In this document: in pieces, positions 32,153-42,927 of the stretch
Position numbering within the stretch: the stretch's first letter is position 1
How the letters are laid out: each line of letters begins with the position of its first letter
Origin: Datura wrightii
Taxonomy: Eukaryota; Streptophyta; Magnoliopsida; Solanales; Solanaceae
Direction of reading: 5' to 3'
NCBI GenBank assembly: GCA_035772735.1
Contig: JASDFA010000003.1
Coordinates: 126,843,001-126,907,000 of the forward strand
Length of the DNA stretch: 64,000 bases
Notes under the pieces: generated by a model
Seen by the model: only the letters and a program-made list of their open reading frames with translations
Told to the model about the DNA's origin: nothing
The model's database searches: none
Translations under genes and position numbers: made by a program

Positions 32153-34634
32153 ACATCTTGTTCCCATGTATGATAGTGTTCCTCCTTTTCCATATCTGCC
32201 ATAAAATGAATAGTGGGATAGCTTTGTATATAGGTTTCAACTTGGTATTACACCCTGTTGTCCACCACAAATTAATAGTCTAAAATAATTGTAGAAAATT
32301 TCCTTTTATGCCTATTGCACCAGCAAATAAACTCCAGATTTTCTTTGCAAATGGGCATTTAATGAAGAGATGATTGATGGTTTCCTGACATCTTCCATCA
32401 TTACATCTACACTTAGAAACCATTGACAAAACCCATTCTAGCCAGAAATTCATCAATTGGTAATCTCTGTTTCCATAATCTCCAAATGAAAAAGGAAATC
32501 TTGAAACGAATTCCTTTGCTCCACATATTGTACCACCACTGTTTCTCTTCCTCTCTCTGTCTCAAGATGGACCAAGCACTTGAGACTGTGAACTTCCCAG
32601 AACTGGTCGGCATCCACCAAGGTTTATCCCATTCTTCTATTTCTCCATTGAGAAGTATCTCCTTTTGAATATGGCTTACTATGTCTTCCGGAAACAGATC
32701 CTATAATTTGGCTACATTTCAATCACCTAGATAGATCAAATCATGGAAATCTTCCACTGATCTATCAATAGGAAAGGTAGGAGGTATTACATAGTATAAT
32801 GATCCTCATTTTGTCCAATTATCAAACCAAAATTGGAATGCCCACACTTAGTTTCCCACTATATCTCCTGATTAATGTTGTCTTTGGCCTCAAACATCAT
32901 CTTCCATAATTGTGATCCTCCTTTCCACTCCATAATTTAAGGACATTGTTTCTTGCAGTGTTATTCCACATGTAATTAGCGGAAAGAGACTTTTGGGTCC
33001 TAAATCTCCACCACATCATTGCAAATAAAGCTTTTGATTCATCAAATAACCATCTGAATCCCAAACCCCTTCCTGCTTTGGTAGGCATATATTCTGCCAA
33101 GCTACCCAGTGCTTGTATCTATTTTTCTCTTTATTGTTCCAATAAAATATTGCAAATAATTTATGGAGCTCATGTACTACACATTTGGAGGATTTACAAC
33201 TGATAATAGACCGATAGATAGGCATACTTTGTAACACATTATTAATTAAGACAGCTTTACCTCTATATGACAGAATCTTCCCTTTGCATGCTTCAATCTT
33301 GTTCTTCACCTTTTTAATAATATAATTTTATTATATCTGTCTCTTTCTAGAGTGAAAGATTGGACATCCCAGATATATAAAAGAGAATTGTCTTCTAGAA
33401 AATCATCTGATCTGTGCTACATCTTGACAACTCCTACTGACTGCCTTGCTATACATGTAAAATGAACTCTTCTCTTTACTGATATCTCCTCGTACTCCTT
33501 TAGAGTATTCATTACCATCTTCATTGAGTGTTTGTCTGATGATACAAAAATGATTGTGTCATCTGCATATGCTAGGTGATTTACATCTGAACTCCATTTA
33601 AGCATTCCAAATCCCTTAAATGCTTCATCTTCAAATAATGCATTCAATGACCTTGAAAAAACTTCTGTTGCTAGTATAAACAAGGTAGGTGATAATAGGT
33701 CCCCCTGCTTCACCCCTCTAGTAGAATGAAAGAAGCCATGCGCTTGTCCATTGACTATGATAGTGTACCAGTTATTAGATATGAGCCTCCAGACCTTATC
33801 CAGATAGATCTTTGAAAAACACATTTTCCTCAACATAGACATAATATATCTCCGTGATACCCTATCATATGCCTTCTTCATATTCAGTTTAATGGCCACA
33901 TTATCAGGTTTATCTCTGAGTCTTATATCAGTGATCACTTCCTGAGCTAGAACTACATTCTCTATGATGTTCCTTCCCTTTAGAAATTCAAATTGATTTT
34001 TAGAAATCAGTTTGGGAAGTATGTTCTCCAGCCTATCATGCATCACCCTAGAAATAATTTTGTTCAATAAATTATTAAGACTAATTGGTCTCATATCTGA
34101 GAAAGTAGTCACCATTTTTTTAGGGCAAAAGAATAAAATTAGTGTGGGTAATAGACTTAGGAAGAGTATGCCCTTGAAAGAATGTAGTCACCACCTTACT
34201 AACATCTCCCCTACAATCTCCCAATAGGTCTGATAAAATAGCCATCTTAACCCATCGGGACCACTGTCACTATCTCCATATAACTCAAAAACTACCTTTT
34301 TAATTTTAGCTTTCATTGGCAACTCATTCAACCATAAATTATCATCTTGTGAGAATAGTCTAGGAATATGCCTTAACAAGGATGCATTATGACTTTCCTC
34401 CTCTTGGTGAAATTGCTTCTGGAAAAATTTGATTGCCCCATCTGCCAGTTGACTCTCCTCTTCCAGCCAAATTCCTTCATAATCCTACATTTTTTTTAAT
34501 TGTAATTTCCTTCTTCTTCCATTTACCAAGTTATGAAAAAACTTGGTGTTTCTGTCACCTTCTGAGAACCAAGATATTCCTACTTTTTGCCTTAGAAAAT
34601 CTTCTTCATAAAGCAAGTATCTTATCATTTCTGT
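32153..34634 (-). pseudogene. LINE ORF2, second half: RT and zf-RVT
   Basis: Non-LTR reverse transcriptase on the minus strand. From the right: the EN-RT linker EEDFLRQKVGISWFSEGD and NTKFFHNLVNGRRRKL, then PISLNNLLNKIISRVM, GRNIIENVVLAQEVI, RGVKQGDLLSPTLF, the catalytic YADD (about 33569-33558), a zf-RVT region (FTVSSAWSILRQ, KISFFIWRLWKQRLP) and LFILWQIWKRRNTI near 32200. Frameshifts and stops break it several times. Its right edge at 34634 joins in frame to the endonuclease half at 52868, once E5 and its duplication are taken out. The left edge is cut by E3 before the RNase H domain. Such LINEs move by target-primed reverse transcription. Confidence 0.88.
34630..34634. repeat. E5 left target-site duplication (TCTGT)
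   Basis: Matches TCTGC at 52863-52867 with one C/T difference. It marks where E5 entered the LINE. Confidence 0.75.
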
Positions 34635-34648
34635 CGTTGTGCTCCAGT
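34635..34648 (-). repeat. Severed tip of E5 3' LTR
   Basis: CGTTGTGCTCCAG aligns with TGTTGCGCCCCAG at 51247-51259, the end of E5's other LTR. The rest of this LTR starts at 45190. E4 inserted between, only about a dozen bases from the LTR end. The last five bases (CCAGT) are the left copy of E4's duplication. Confidence 0.78.
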
Positions 34649-37011
34649 TGTCACGACCCGAACGGAGGCTCGGATCATAACATGGGACAAGAAGTCCTGA
34701 GAGACCCCAAGCTGACCCATGGGATAAGCATACATCTAACTTAATCAAGAACTGAACAACCATCAACACAATCGTAGCGGAAATCTTACTTAAATACTAC
34801 ATCCGAATAGAAAATCTGAAGCTAAATACATACATATGTCTGAATAGCCTCTAAACATGACGAGTTGATGGGACAAGACCCCAAATAACTCAACAAGCTG
34901 AAAACTGAAATACATAAGGAAAGATAGATAGTATGGTCCTCGGACGATGAGCTGTCTAAGAGCGGGGCTGAACCTGAGAGCCAGGTCTTGTATCATAAAA
35001 CGATACAACATAGAAAGTATGCGGTTAGTACGTGCAATGTACCAAGTATGCAAGGTAAGTAAAATCACTTTAAGACAGTGCAATAGTCAAACCTATACAT
35101 CATTAACTAAGAGTAGGGCTCGCATGCATTCTTTCTTAAATCATGATCTTTTCATAACATACGATATGTAGCTTTATAACATCAAACTGACTCGAATGAC
35201 TCAAAGCTAAAATATGACATTTATAGAAAAGCTGAACATTGAGTCAGACCTCACTTTTAGAACATGCATGTGCATATAATAAACATGAGTAATGAATATG
35301 CATATATGAATGATATAAAACAATGGGATACTCATCACTTAACCGACATACCACGATAGAACTTAGTGGTCCCGACTATCACACTCAAGTGGGCAGAGCC
35401 GTCCAAAGCCTTGTCAAGACTAAGGTTACTACCATGATATTGATATCAAGATGAAGGCCCATTCGGGAAAGGGGAAGCTCACAAGAGAGGTTCCATGTCA
35501 TATAATAGTATCAACAAATGTTGACGCGTAGTTCTGAGGTATAGGGTGATCGACCCTTAGCCCACTCGGTGCTAGACTCTTCTCCTAAAAACACGTAATG
35601 CTCTACATCGTATATAACAAAGTTAAACATCGTCTATGTACGAAGCACAATAATCAAATACATCTCAATACGAGATCATGCATATGAGAAGCTTTAGTTC
35701 AAAATATACCGCAAGCTGAAAACATACATGGGAGCCTTTGCTCCAAAACCATGTGATAAGCTATGCATAGGAGGACTTAACTCAAAAGATATCACAAGTT
35801 AGAATATAAAATTTGGGAGTCTTCACTCCAAAAAAATGTGGTAAGCTTAATTTGAGAAAATCATCATTTCAACTTAACATATGGGCATTTCCCAAAGCAT
35901 TATCATACTTAGAAATACTCAATTCTCATAGAAAACAGAATTATAGACATGAGTAACTTCAAATCATGCTTTTCATCATACTATCTCATCATTATCATAT
36001 TTATTTCACAAATTTCACTTTTCATGATCATATCATCAATGGGCTTCCAAATTCATAAGGCTAGAAAGATAATCTTAGTTGAAATCATTTTAAAATCAGC
36101 CCATGCTTCACAAACCCATAATAAAATCATAATCAATGCATACCCATGTAAAGAAATTGAAGATTCATACATTTGGGTAGAAACCCCATACTTAATCTTA
36201 GGAAATTCTCATATTTAGATAGAAAGTGGGCCTGAGTGTGGAACAAGACACCCACTCATAACCCTACGTACCTGGAAGGGATTGATTCTACCACTTCTAT
36301 GATTGCCCAAGAGAGGTTTGAATGGAAACCTTGAAGAATTACTCTAGATCACCTCTTCAACCTCTCAAGCTTGCATGCATGGAATGAAATGACTTAGAAT
36401 AGGTTTTCCCCTATTAAAACCCTTCAAAACAAGCCTTAAATGACGTAGTAAAGGCTTTAGAAACTTAGGAATCATGAAAAGACCATTACTGAATTCGTAG
36501 GAGAATACTTCCAGGTGGTCTTAACAGACGACCTGACAGATCGTGGTCCAAGGCAACGATTCGTCGCCTAGCTCGTTAGGTACACTGCTTGCCAAATCTC
36601 CTGTGCTCGTAACGGCTAACATAACGACTTGTTAGGGATGACCACGACTCGTGGTCACCAGTTATCAGGTTCACTACCTCAACTCATCACTTTGCACTTA
36701 TATCACCCCATGACTCACGCCACAACTGGTTACCACAACCAACGAGTCGTGGTCAGCTTCCGTTAAGTGAACTGTCTTTCCTTCTTCTATTTTCCTTCTC
36801 CCTTACCCCACGACTGACCTAACAACTCATCGTGTCTGACCACAAGTCGTTCCCACGCCCGTGGGGACCCCTTTTCCTCCAAATATCCCCTGACGACTCG
36901 TGGGCTGTCCTCAGGAGTCATCCAATGACTCCGTTTGTGCCTACAACATCAATTTCACAATTTTCCCGTTTCAACTCCCGGGTTCGATCTTTGAGCTCCG
37001 GGGGTATAACA
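34649..37011 (-). repeat. E4 3' LTR
   Basis: 2,363 bp; plus-strand limits TGTCACGACC and GGGTATAACA. About 160-190 bp around 35725-35905 are missing from the 5' copy; that stretch contains two similar units ending in GGAGCCTTTGCTCC and GGAGTCTTCACTCC. The U3 end (36530-36930) carries many ACGACTCGT-type words, including a 19-bp palindrome about a central base at 36639-36657. Confidence 0.9.
36530..36930 (-). promoter_or_regulatory. E4 U3 palindrome cluster (module B)
   Basis: Repeated halves and wholes of ACGASTCGT. The best copy, 36639-36657, has arms TGACCACGA and TCGTGGTCA about one central C. The matching copy in the 5' LTR (44789-44811) has the same arms with two point changes. E2 and E7 carry the same cluster at the same distance from the LTR start. 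A protein-binding or hairpin role is inference. Confidence 0.55.
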
Positions 37012-37025
37012 ATATCTCCCCCTTG
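37012..37025 (-). other. E4 polypurine tract
   Basis: On the minus strand AAGGGGGAGATAT directly precedes the LTR start TGTTATACCCCC. It is the plus-strand primer. Confidence 0.8.
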
Positions 37026-37253
37026 GGGACATTCATCCTCGAATGTTGGAAACAAGCAGAAAATAGAAACATATAATTATCATACTCAAATACTGATCAT
37101 TTAAACTGAAAACTAACGGAATGACTACCTCAGATTCATATCAAATAGCTGAACCGTTCTCATGCTTCACATACACATCCATACACATGAAAGAAACTAG
37201 AACACATAAACTGAACATGAAAACTAAATGGAGTCATAGAGCAAAACTGATAC

Positions 37254-38575
37254 CTCAAGTCGGAACTGAGCCGGTAGTGAATAAGAGTGGGTATTTAGCC
37301 ATCACATCCGCTTCGGCTTCCCACGTAGCTCCTTCAACATGCTGAATTCTCCAAAACACCTTTACTGAAGCCACTGTCTTATTCCTCAGCCTCCGAACCT
37401 ACCGATCCAATATTTCTACTGGAACCTCCTCATAGCTAAGGCTATCCTTTACTCAAACATTGCCCACTGGGACTACTAGAGCTGGATCTCCCAAACATTT
37501 CTTCAAAAGCGACACATGAAACACAGGATGCACGAAATATAACTCTGAGGGAAAGTCCAACTCATACACTACCTTACCAACTCTTCTCATAACCCGGTAG
37601 AGACCAACATAGCGAGGACTGAGTTTTCCTTTCTTTCCAAACCGTATGACTCCCTTCATGGGACATACCTTCAGAAATACCCAATCGTCCACCTCAAACT
37701 CCAACTCTCTTCTCCTTACATCTACATATGAATTTTGATGACTCTAGGTGATTTTCATCATGTCTCTTATCAACTAAACCTTCACCATAGCCTTATGAAC
37801 CGATTCAGGCCCGATCATAACTGCCTCACCAACTTCAAACCATCTGATGGGGACCTACATCTCCGCCCATAAAGAGCCTCGAACGGTGCCATTTGGATAC
37901 TAGAATGATAGTTGTTATTATAAGCAAACTTGATCAGGGGCAAGTGATCATCCTAACTACCTTTGAAGTCCATCACACATGCTCTCAATATATCCTCGAG
38001 AGTCTGGATTGTTCATTCCACTTGGCCATTCGTTTGCAGATGAAAGGCTGTGATGAGCTTAACTTGGGTCCCAAGCCCCTTCTGAAAAGAACGCCAAAAC
38101 TGGGAGGTAAACTGAGAACCTCGATCCAAAATAATCGACAAGGGCACTCCATGAAACCGAACCAACTCCTGGATATAAAGCTTCACATAATCATCAATGA
38201 GTTTGTGGTTTTCACCGGTAGGAAATGTGTAGCCTTGGTCAACCTATCTACCACCACCCAAATAGAATCATAGTGTCGACGGGTACGAGGTAGGTATGCA
38301 ATCAAATCCATGTTAATCTCTTCGCACTTCCAAGTAGGAATGTTGATATCCTGAAGTATGCCTTATGACCTTTGATGCTCGACCTTTACTTGTTGACAAT
38401 TCAGGCATTTGTCTACGAATTCTGCAATTATCCCCCTTCATGCCATTCCACCAATATATTTCTCGCAAGTCATGATACATCTTGGTTTCACCTGGATGAA
38501 TAGAATACCTGGTTCTGTGTGCCTCATGCAGTATTCGGTTCCTTAAATCATCCACATCTGGAACACATAAATGGC
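37254..38575 (-). pseudogene. E4 integrase and chromodomain-like tail, decayed
   Basis: From right to left: zinc-binding part with ILHEAHRTRYSIHPGETK and YWWNGMKG (38555-38400), then a core readable only in fragments because of frame changes, then DDWVFLKVCPMKGVIRFGKK and HPVFHVSLLKKCLGD (37704-37470). The tail has a VKVFW-like block and ends YPLLFTTGSVPT with a stop near 37254. The MITE at 38584 separates this from the RNase H region. The integrase is inactive. Confidence 0.82.
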
Positions 38576-38583
38576 CCTAGTAC
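38576..38583. repeat. MITE left target-site duplication (CCTAGTAC)
   Basis: Exact 8-bp match to 39443-39450. Eight bases is characteristic of hAT transposases. Confidence 0.92.
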
Positions 38584-39442
38584 TAGGGGTGGGCATAAAA
38601 ACGGAAAAATCGAACCGAACCAAACTAATTCGATTTTTCGGTTCGGTTTCAGTTTTTTTTAAAATTTCATTTTTTTGGTTCGGTTTTCGGTTTTAAAATT
38701 TTGGTTTTTCATTTTAACCAAAATTTTACATATTTTTTTAAAAAAAATTATAACTTAATTTTAAAAAAATAAAAATACTACACCCAACCCAAATCTCGAA
38801 GCCCATTTAGAGAATTATTTATATAATTGATACAATTGCTTAATTTTTTTTTTACAAATAACAAGTTTTATAATAGTTTTAGCATGTTAAGAAAATTCTT
38901 ACTATTATTAATATGCTTTGAAAGAAAAATGAAATATATAATATTTATTTAACAAGAAATTAGGGACCATAGATTATTGAAATCTTAAAAGACCCTTAAC
39001 TTTTTATTGGTTTTGTTATAAGGATATTAAGCATATGAGAAAATTTATTATAAAAAATTCAAATGTTATGTCTGTACTACTAAATGTAAATCAATTGATT
39101 CCGCTATTTTCTTTATTTAAAAAGTTAAAATTAAGCTTAGTTGAATTAAACTTTAGAAGTCAAACTTAAAGTAATTTATTTTGAATTTAAAAAGATAAAA
39201 CAACTCATTTTTAATTAAAAAAGTAGCTTATTTTGTAAGTTAAAAAATAGCCCATTAATTAGGCCCATAACCGAAAAAACCAAATTAGAAAAACCGAACC
39301 AAACCAAATCGAATTTGAAAAAAATCGAACCGAACTGAATTAGTTTGGTTCGGTGTTCGGTACACCACATGAAAAACCGAAAACCAAAAAAACCGAACCG
39401 ACATTTAAAAAAACAAATTGAAAAACTGAATGCCCACCCCTA
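38584..39442. mobile_element. hAT-type MITE, 859 bp
   Basis: Ends in perfect 13-bp inverted repeats, TAGGGGTGGGCAT, flanked by the 8-bp duplication CCTAGTAC. Inside each end lie many copies of GGTTCGG / CCGAACC, so the subterminal 150-200 bp also pair imperfectly. The middle is very AT-rich, with no ORF of size and no transposase. TAGGG ends with 8-bp duplications identify the hAT superfamily; mobilisation would need a transposase from elsewhere. It is the most recent identifiable layer in the 34.6-52.9 kb nest. Confidence 0.92.
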
Positions 39443-39450
39443 CCTAGTAC
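39443..39450. repeat. MITE right target-site duplication (CCTAGTAC)
   Basis: Exact match to 38576-38583. Confidence 0.92.
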
Positions 39451-40830
39451 CACAGCACACTATCTCCCCCTTGGGAGAGGACTTCCACCTTCTGACTTCG
39501 AACAACTTCCTTCAGCTTTATCAAAATTAGATCCTCGTCTTGTCTAGCTTTCACATCAGTCACCAAGGATGATTCTGACCCATTCTAGACAACAACGCCG
39601 CCATCGGTCGAGTTGACCAACCTAACTCCCAACCTTGCGAGTCGATGTACATCTTTCACCAACTCCTTCTTTCCTTCATCCACATAAGACACACTCTCCA
39701 TAGAGACCCTACTAAGTGCATCTGCCACCACATTAGCCTTACTTGAATGGTAAAGAACACATCATATCGTAGATTGAGTAACTCTAACCACTTCCTATGC
39801 CGTAGATTAAGGTCTTTCTATGTGAACACATATTGTAAGCTCTTGTGGTTCGTAACACATCCACATGGACCCCATATAAATAATTTCGCCATATTTTCAA
39901 GGCGAATACCACTACAACCAATTCAAGGTCATGAGTTGGATAATTCTTCTCATGGACTTTCGACTGTCTAGAGGCATATGTTATCACTTTCCCATGCTAC
40001 ATCAATACCCAACCAAGTTCATTCCTTGAAGTATCATAGTACACCACAAATCCATCGGTGCCCTCGGTAGGGTCGATACCAGTGCTGAAGTGAGTCGAGT
40101 CTTCAACTCTTGGAAGCTTTTCTCACAAGCCTCCGATTATTGGAACTTCACCTTTTTCTGAGTCAACTTGGTCAAAGGTGCTGCAATAGATAAGAAGCCC
40201 TCCACAAACCTCCGGTAGTAGCCAGCTAAACCGAAGAAACTCCAAATATCTGAAGGATTCACCGGCCTAGGCCAATTCGCACCACCTCAATTTTTGAGAA
40301 TCTACCATTACGCCTCACTCAATACCACATGGCCCAAAAATGCCACAGAGTTCAACCAAAAGTCACACTTGCTGAACTTGGCATAGAATTGGTGATCCTT
40401 GAGGGTCTGAAGCACTTTTCACAAATGAGTGGCATGGTCCTCCTCCCTCCACGAATATATAAGGATGTCATCAATGAACACAATCACAAACATGTCCAGA
40501 TATTGCTTAAACACCCTATTCATCAGCTCCATGAAAGCTGCAGGAGCCTTCGTTAGTCCAAAAGATATAACTACAAACTCATAATGACCATACTGCGTCC
40601 TGAAGGCTATATTCGAAATATCACTCTCCCGAACCCTGAGCTGATGGTACCCAGACCTGAGATCAATCTTGGAGAAATACTTGACACCCTGAAGCTGGTC
40701 AAACAAATCATCAATCCGGGGTAAAGGACACTTGTTCTTAATGGTGAACTTGTTAAATTGTCGATACTCAATGCACATTCAAAGAAAATCATCCTTCTTT
40801 TGGACAAATAACACTGGCACACCCCATGGA
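39451..40830 (-). pseudogene. E4 reverse transcriptase and RNase H, decayed
   Basis: RT from about 40830: MCIEYRQFNKFTIKNKCPLP, FSKIDLRSGYHQLRV, ISFGLTKAPAAF, then VFIDDILIYS (catalytic Asp pair near 40478-40467, kept). Connection and RNase H follow in several frames; ASRQSKVHEKNYPTHDLELV (39987-39900) belongs to RNase H. A KANVVADALSR-like block ends RNase H near 39740. Frame changes and stops lie between all these parts. Confidence 0.85.
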
Positions 40831-40854
40831 GACTTACGCGGTCTAATAAAATCC

Positions 40855-41520
40855 TTATCTAACAAGTCCTTCAACTACTCTTTTAACTTTTTTAGCTCTG
40901 ATGGAGCCATCTTGTAGGGAGCAATAGATATAGGTTGTGTGTCGGGAAGATGGTATACTGAAATCAATCTCCTGCTTGGGAGGAACACCTGTCAAGTCGT
41001 AGGGAAAGACCTCGGGGTACTCACATACTACTGGAACTGACTGGATAGTCGGAGTTTCAAACTCAACATCCTTAACCCTAACTAGATGGTGCATGCAACC
41101 TTTAGGAATCATCTTCCTGGCCTTATGATAGGAAATGAAATGACCTACAAGCACAGCTGAACTACCCTTCCATTCTAAGACTGGCTCACCCAAAAATCTG
41201 AACTCTACTGCTCGGGTTCTAAAATTTACTGAAGCATAGCATGCAAATAGCCAATCCATGATGAGAATAACATCAAAATCGGTCATGGCTAACTCTACCA
41301 AATCTGCTGAGGTGACCATATGAAGGACTAAGGCTGGGCAACCTCTATATACCCGTCTAGCTATAATTGAGTCACCTACTGGAGTAGAAACTAAGAAGGG
41401 TTCTGAGAAGACATTGGGACTGACTTCGAAGCGACTGGCCACATAAGGTACCATAAAAGACAAGGTAGGCCCCGGATCTAGAAAAGAATAAATATCAGTA
41501 TGGAAAATTCACAACATACC
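40855..41520 (-). pseudogene. E4 protease and start of RT
   Basis: The frame is open through LDPGPTLSFM at about 41490-41455, the protease active-site loop with D-P-G, and continues with EPFLVSTPVGDSIIARRVY. The usual MGMDW motif is altered to LIMDW. The linker EYPEVFPYDLTGVPP leads toward the RT fingers, where a frameshift ends the reading near 40855. Layout and words match E1 and E2. Confidence 0.85.
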
Positions 41521-42730
41521 AGTGACCACATCTGTGGAAGCCTCCTGCTCCTGATGGGATGCTAAAGCATACAACCTATTCTGGCGCTGACCGTTAGCTG
41601 TGCTAGTAGATGCCCCTTGATGTGCTGAGCGTGTGAGAGGAGCTGCTGAACTAGAAAATGGGCCTCGGCCCCCAACCTGATCCTGCCATCATAGATGGAC
41701 AATCTCTCTGCATGTGTTCGGGCTTCCCACACCCGAAACAAGCACCTGAACCTGCCAAGCACTAACCTGTGTGCCCCTGACCACATCTGCGACAAGCTAG
41801 GATGCTAGAATCTGCGGGTCTGCTGCTCTAACCCCTCTAGACTGATGCTCGCCCTCCCTAATCATGTCTACACCTAGATGGCACACTCAATGCTGATGAA
41901 GCCAGGGTGGAAGATCTCTGGCGAGTCTATTATCGGTGCCCATCACCGGACCTCTGCTGAGAGAACCTGTGGTCCTCGGTCCTGGCCGTGCCGCCTCCAT
42001 CTGCTGGGTGTACAACACTATGCAAGGAAGGTCCATATCCTGGTGGAGCATTGCAGTCCTGCAATCCTTGTTAAATAACCTGCTATCTCGTCAATGAATC
42101 TACTCACTCGCATCCTTTGATCGATTACCAACTCTGGGGCATATTTTGAAAGGCTAGTGAACTCAAGGGCGTACTCTTGTACAGTCATTTTCCCTTGCTT
42201 CAAATTCACAAACTCAGCTTTTTTCAACTCCCTCATCTCTCGAGGAAAGAACCAATCTAGAAATGCAACGTGGAACTCTTCCCAAGTGAGTAGACATGCT
42301 CCTGTGACCCTACTATCCTTCCACTGCCGAAACCAAATATGCGCGACCCCTTTTAGCTGATAAGAGACCAACTCGGCGCACTCAACCCCATTCACCCCCA
42401 TGACCTGGGTGATTTTGACAATCTCAACAACAAACTCATGTGGGTCCTCATCTACCTTGGAACCAAGGAACTTCGACGGGTTCATCCTCAAGAAGTCCCT
42501 AACTCGAGCCGCCATTGTATTTCAATTTTATGAAACATGCGCAACGACCTGCTTATTGAACTGCGTGGTCAAGGCCTGTGCAAGCATTTGAATAGCGGCT
42601 CAAAACTCAAAATGGGTAGTTGGCTCCGGCGCCTGGGGCTTGCTGATGCCCATGACCATTTCCATCCTCGTGGCCTTCACCATCTCCATTCCTCCTTTTG
42701 TTTATTCTTCGAGTAGCCATGATTTTGCAA
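41521..42730 (-). pseudogene. E4 gag, decayed
   Basis: The best-kept part is 42515-42018: MAARVRDFLRMNPSKFLGSK, AHIWFRQWKDSRV, FLDWFFPREMRELKKAEF and KMTVQEYALEFTSLSKYAPEL. This is the gag core of the same subgroup as E2 and E7. Upstream, a Gln-rich start near 42700 has stops. Downstream, the zinc-knuckle region (about 41760-41690) reads only in fragments (CFRVWEARTHAERLS), with ligand Cys residues lost or out of frame. Confidence 0.82.
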
Positions 42731-42910
42731 TCGCGAATAGCACGAATTAGAAGGATAGAAAGACTTTTTATCGCATGACATAGATCATGAAAGAAGGGAA
42801 CATTTCCTAGATGTCTCGTAGCCTCTTTGTCATAAGTGTGGTGCGCTTCATACTAATGAAAAAGACTCTACTTAACGCAGCTTTCAGACACCCTAGGACA
42901 CTTCAAACCT

Positions 42911-42923
42911 GGCCCTGATACCA
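42911..42923 (-). other. E4 primer-binding site (tRNA-iMet type)
   Basis: Minus strand TGGTATCAGGGCC next to the 5' LTR. One base differs from the usual TGGTATCAGAGC within the core. Confidence 0.82.
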
Positions 42924-42927
42924 AGTT

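Noticed and set aside
35949..36218. 89-codon plus-strand frame with a hydrophobic start, also present at 44102-44371
   Set aside because: It looks like a conserved small membrane protein, but the second copy exists only because these are the two LTRs of E4. It is antisense to the element and has no homolog I recognise.
38584..39442. GGTTCGG-rich tract taken at first as a satellite or telomere-like repeat
   Set aside because: Inverted rather than tandem, with exact TIRs and an 8-bp duplication, so it is a MITE.
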